Shown in pieces: positions 63,700 through 64,000 of a DNA stretch of 64,000 nucleotides. A program made the translations under genes and the position numbers. The notes below the pieces were generated by a model. It was not told the origin of the DNA and did not search any database. It was given only the letters and a program-made list of their open reading frames with translations. The DNA is from Torymus aiolomorphi. Taxonomy: Eukaryota; Arthropoda; Insecta; Hymenoptera; Torymidae. The first letter of the stretch is position 1. Each line of letters starts with the position of its first letter. Location: contig CM070873.1 in NCBI GenBank assembly GCA_036365515.1, positions 220,976,376 to 221,040,375 of the forward strand, in the 5' to 3' direction.

Positions 63700-64000
63700 G
63701 GATTTGTGTGTACTGCGCTTAGCTTTTTGTGAATGGTTGGTATATGTGTGTGTGGTTTGCAGAGAAAGAGAGTGTTGCGTGTCGCGCGCACTGTATTCGG
63801 CGCTCGTGCGCATGCAGGCGCGCTCTGCACGAGAGCGAGTCGCGTTGCTGCGCTCGTCAGTCGTACTCCAGCGCTAGTTGTGGACAGAACCGCCCTGACT
63901 TTCAAGATCCACCGTCGCCGTTGTCCAGAACCACCCGGTCGAGTCTGCCTCGAGAGAAAGTGCCAAGCGGAGCCCTGCAGCCACAGGTCACCAACAGCCG
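63700..64000 (+). promoter_or_regulatory. CpG-rich, promoter-like edge, possible 5' end of a host gene
   Basis: A sharp GC and CpG rise to the window edge. TCAGTC at ~63856 fits an arthropod initiator, with GGACAGAACC about 24-33 bases downstream, close to but not matching the DPE position. It has GAGA-like AGAGAAAGAGAG near 63760. No start codon context can be judged, as the window ends. Could also be an LTR edge. Confidence 0.3.

Overview
This window looks like repeat-rich nuclear DNA from an arthropod, most likely an insect. The evidence is BEL/Pao, I-clade, Penelope-like, copia, pogo-like, MULE and hAT remnants, (CT)n/(GT)n microsatellites, satellites, many AT-rich palindromic MITEs, and no ordinary multi-exon host gene that I can name. 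An insect, perhaps hymenopteran, origin is inference from the element mix. No bacterial signals are present.

Layout. 1-5.6 kb: the 3' part of a BEL/Pao retrotransposon (gag and pol in one frame, split by a single TGA). 5.7-6.7 kb: a decayed MULE/SWIM transposase. 6.7-7.6 kb: palindromic repeats and a CpG-rich patch. 7.8-10.3 kb: a ~314-bp satellite in trimeric higher-order form. 10.3-11.2 kb: three tandem exon-like cassettes with splice-like borders. 11.2-16.6 kb: a foldback element, then a symmetric domain in which a 90-bp minisatellite and a ~41-bp hairpin minisatellite lie on both sides of a 1.35-kb palindrome. 16.63-22.24 kb: an apparently complete I-clade LINE (minus strand; both ORFs open; 12-bp target-site duplication). 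22.3-24.4 kb: small repeats. 25-33 kb: large tandem arrays, two of them ending in antisense tRNA-like sequences, plus a CpG-rich patch with heat-shock-element and CRE-like motifs at 27.0-27.85 kb.

33.4-36.2 kb: a dispersed AT-rich repeat (here 'repeat X') around a decayed coding stretch. 37.9-39.1 and 40.9-42.2 kb: two elements with TA duplications, each carrying only a pipsqueak-type DNA-binding exon and internal copies of its own terminal motif. 43.8-46.3 kb: a MITE with a 9-bp duplication, a 5'-truncated Penelope-like element and a copia integrase fragment. 46.7-51.4 kb: a TIR-bounded block containing a 10-bp minisatellite that folds back on itself. 51.6-53.3 kb: two tRNA-headed SINE-like arms head to head. 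53.3-60.75 kb: repeat X interrupted by a 5.7-kb hAT-type insertion (8-bp duplication) that contains an inverted satellite and two open frames of unknown function. 61.1-63.7 kb: nested foldback elements. 63.7-64 kb: a CpG-rich, promoter-like edge.

The genes do not form a pathway; they are mobile-element genes in various states of decay. The insertions can be ordered from empty sites visible in the window: repeat X is older than the hAT insertion and the 154-bp palindrome inside it; the large foldback at 61.5-63.7 kb is older than the 103-bp MITE in its right arm; and the hairpin minisatellite is older than the I element. Coordinates of repeat edges come from reading by eye and may be off by several bases.
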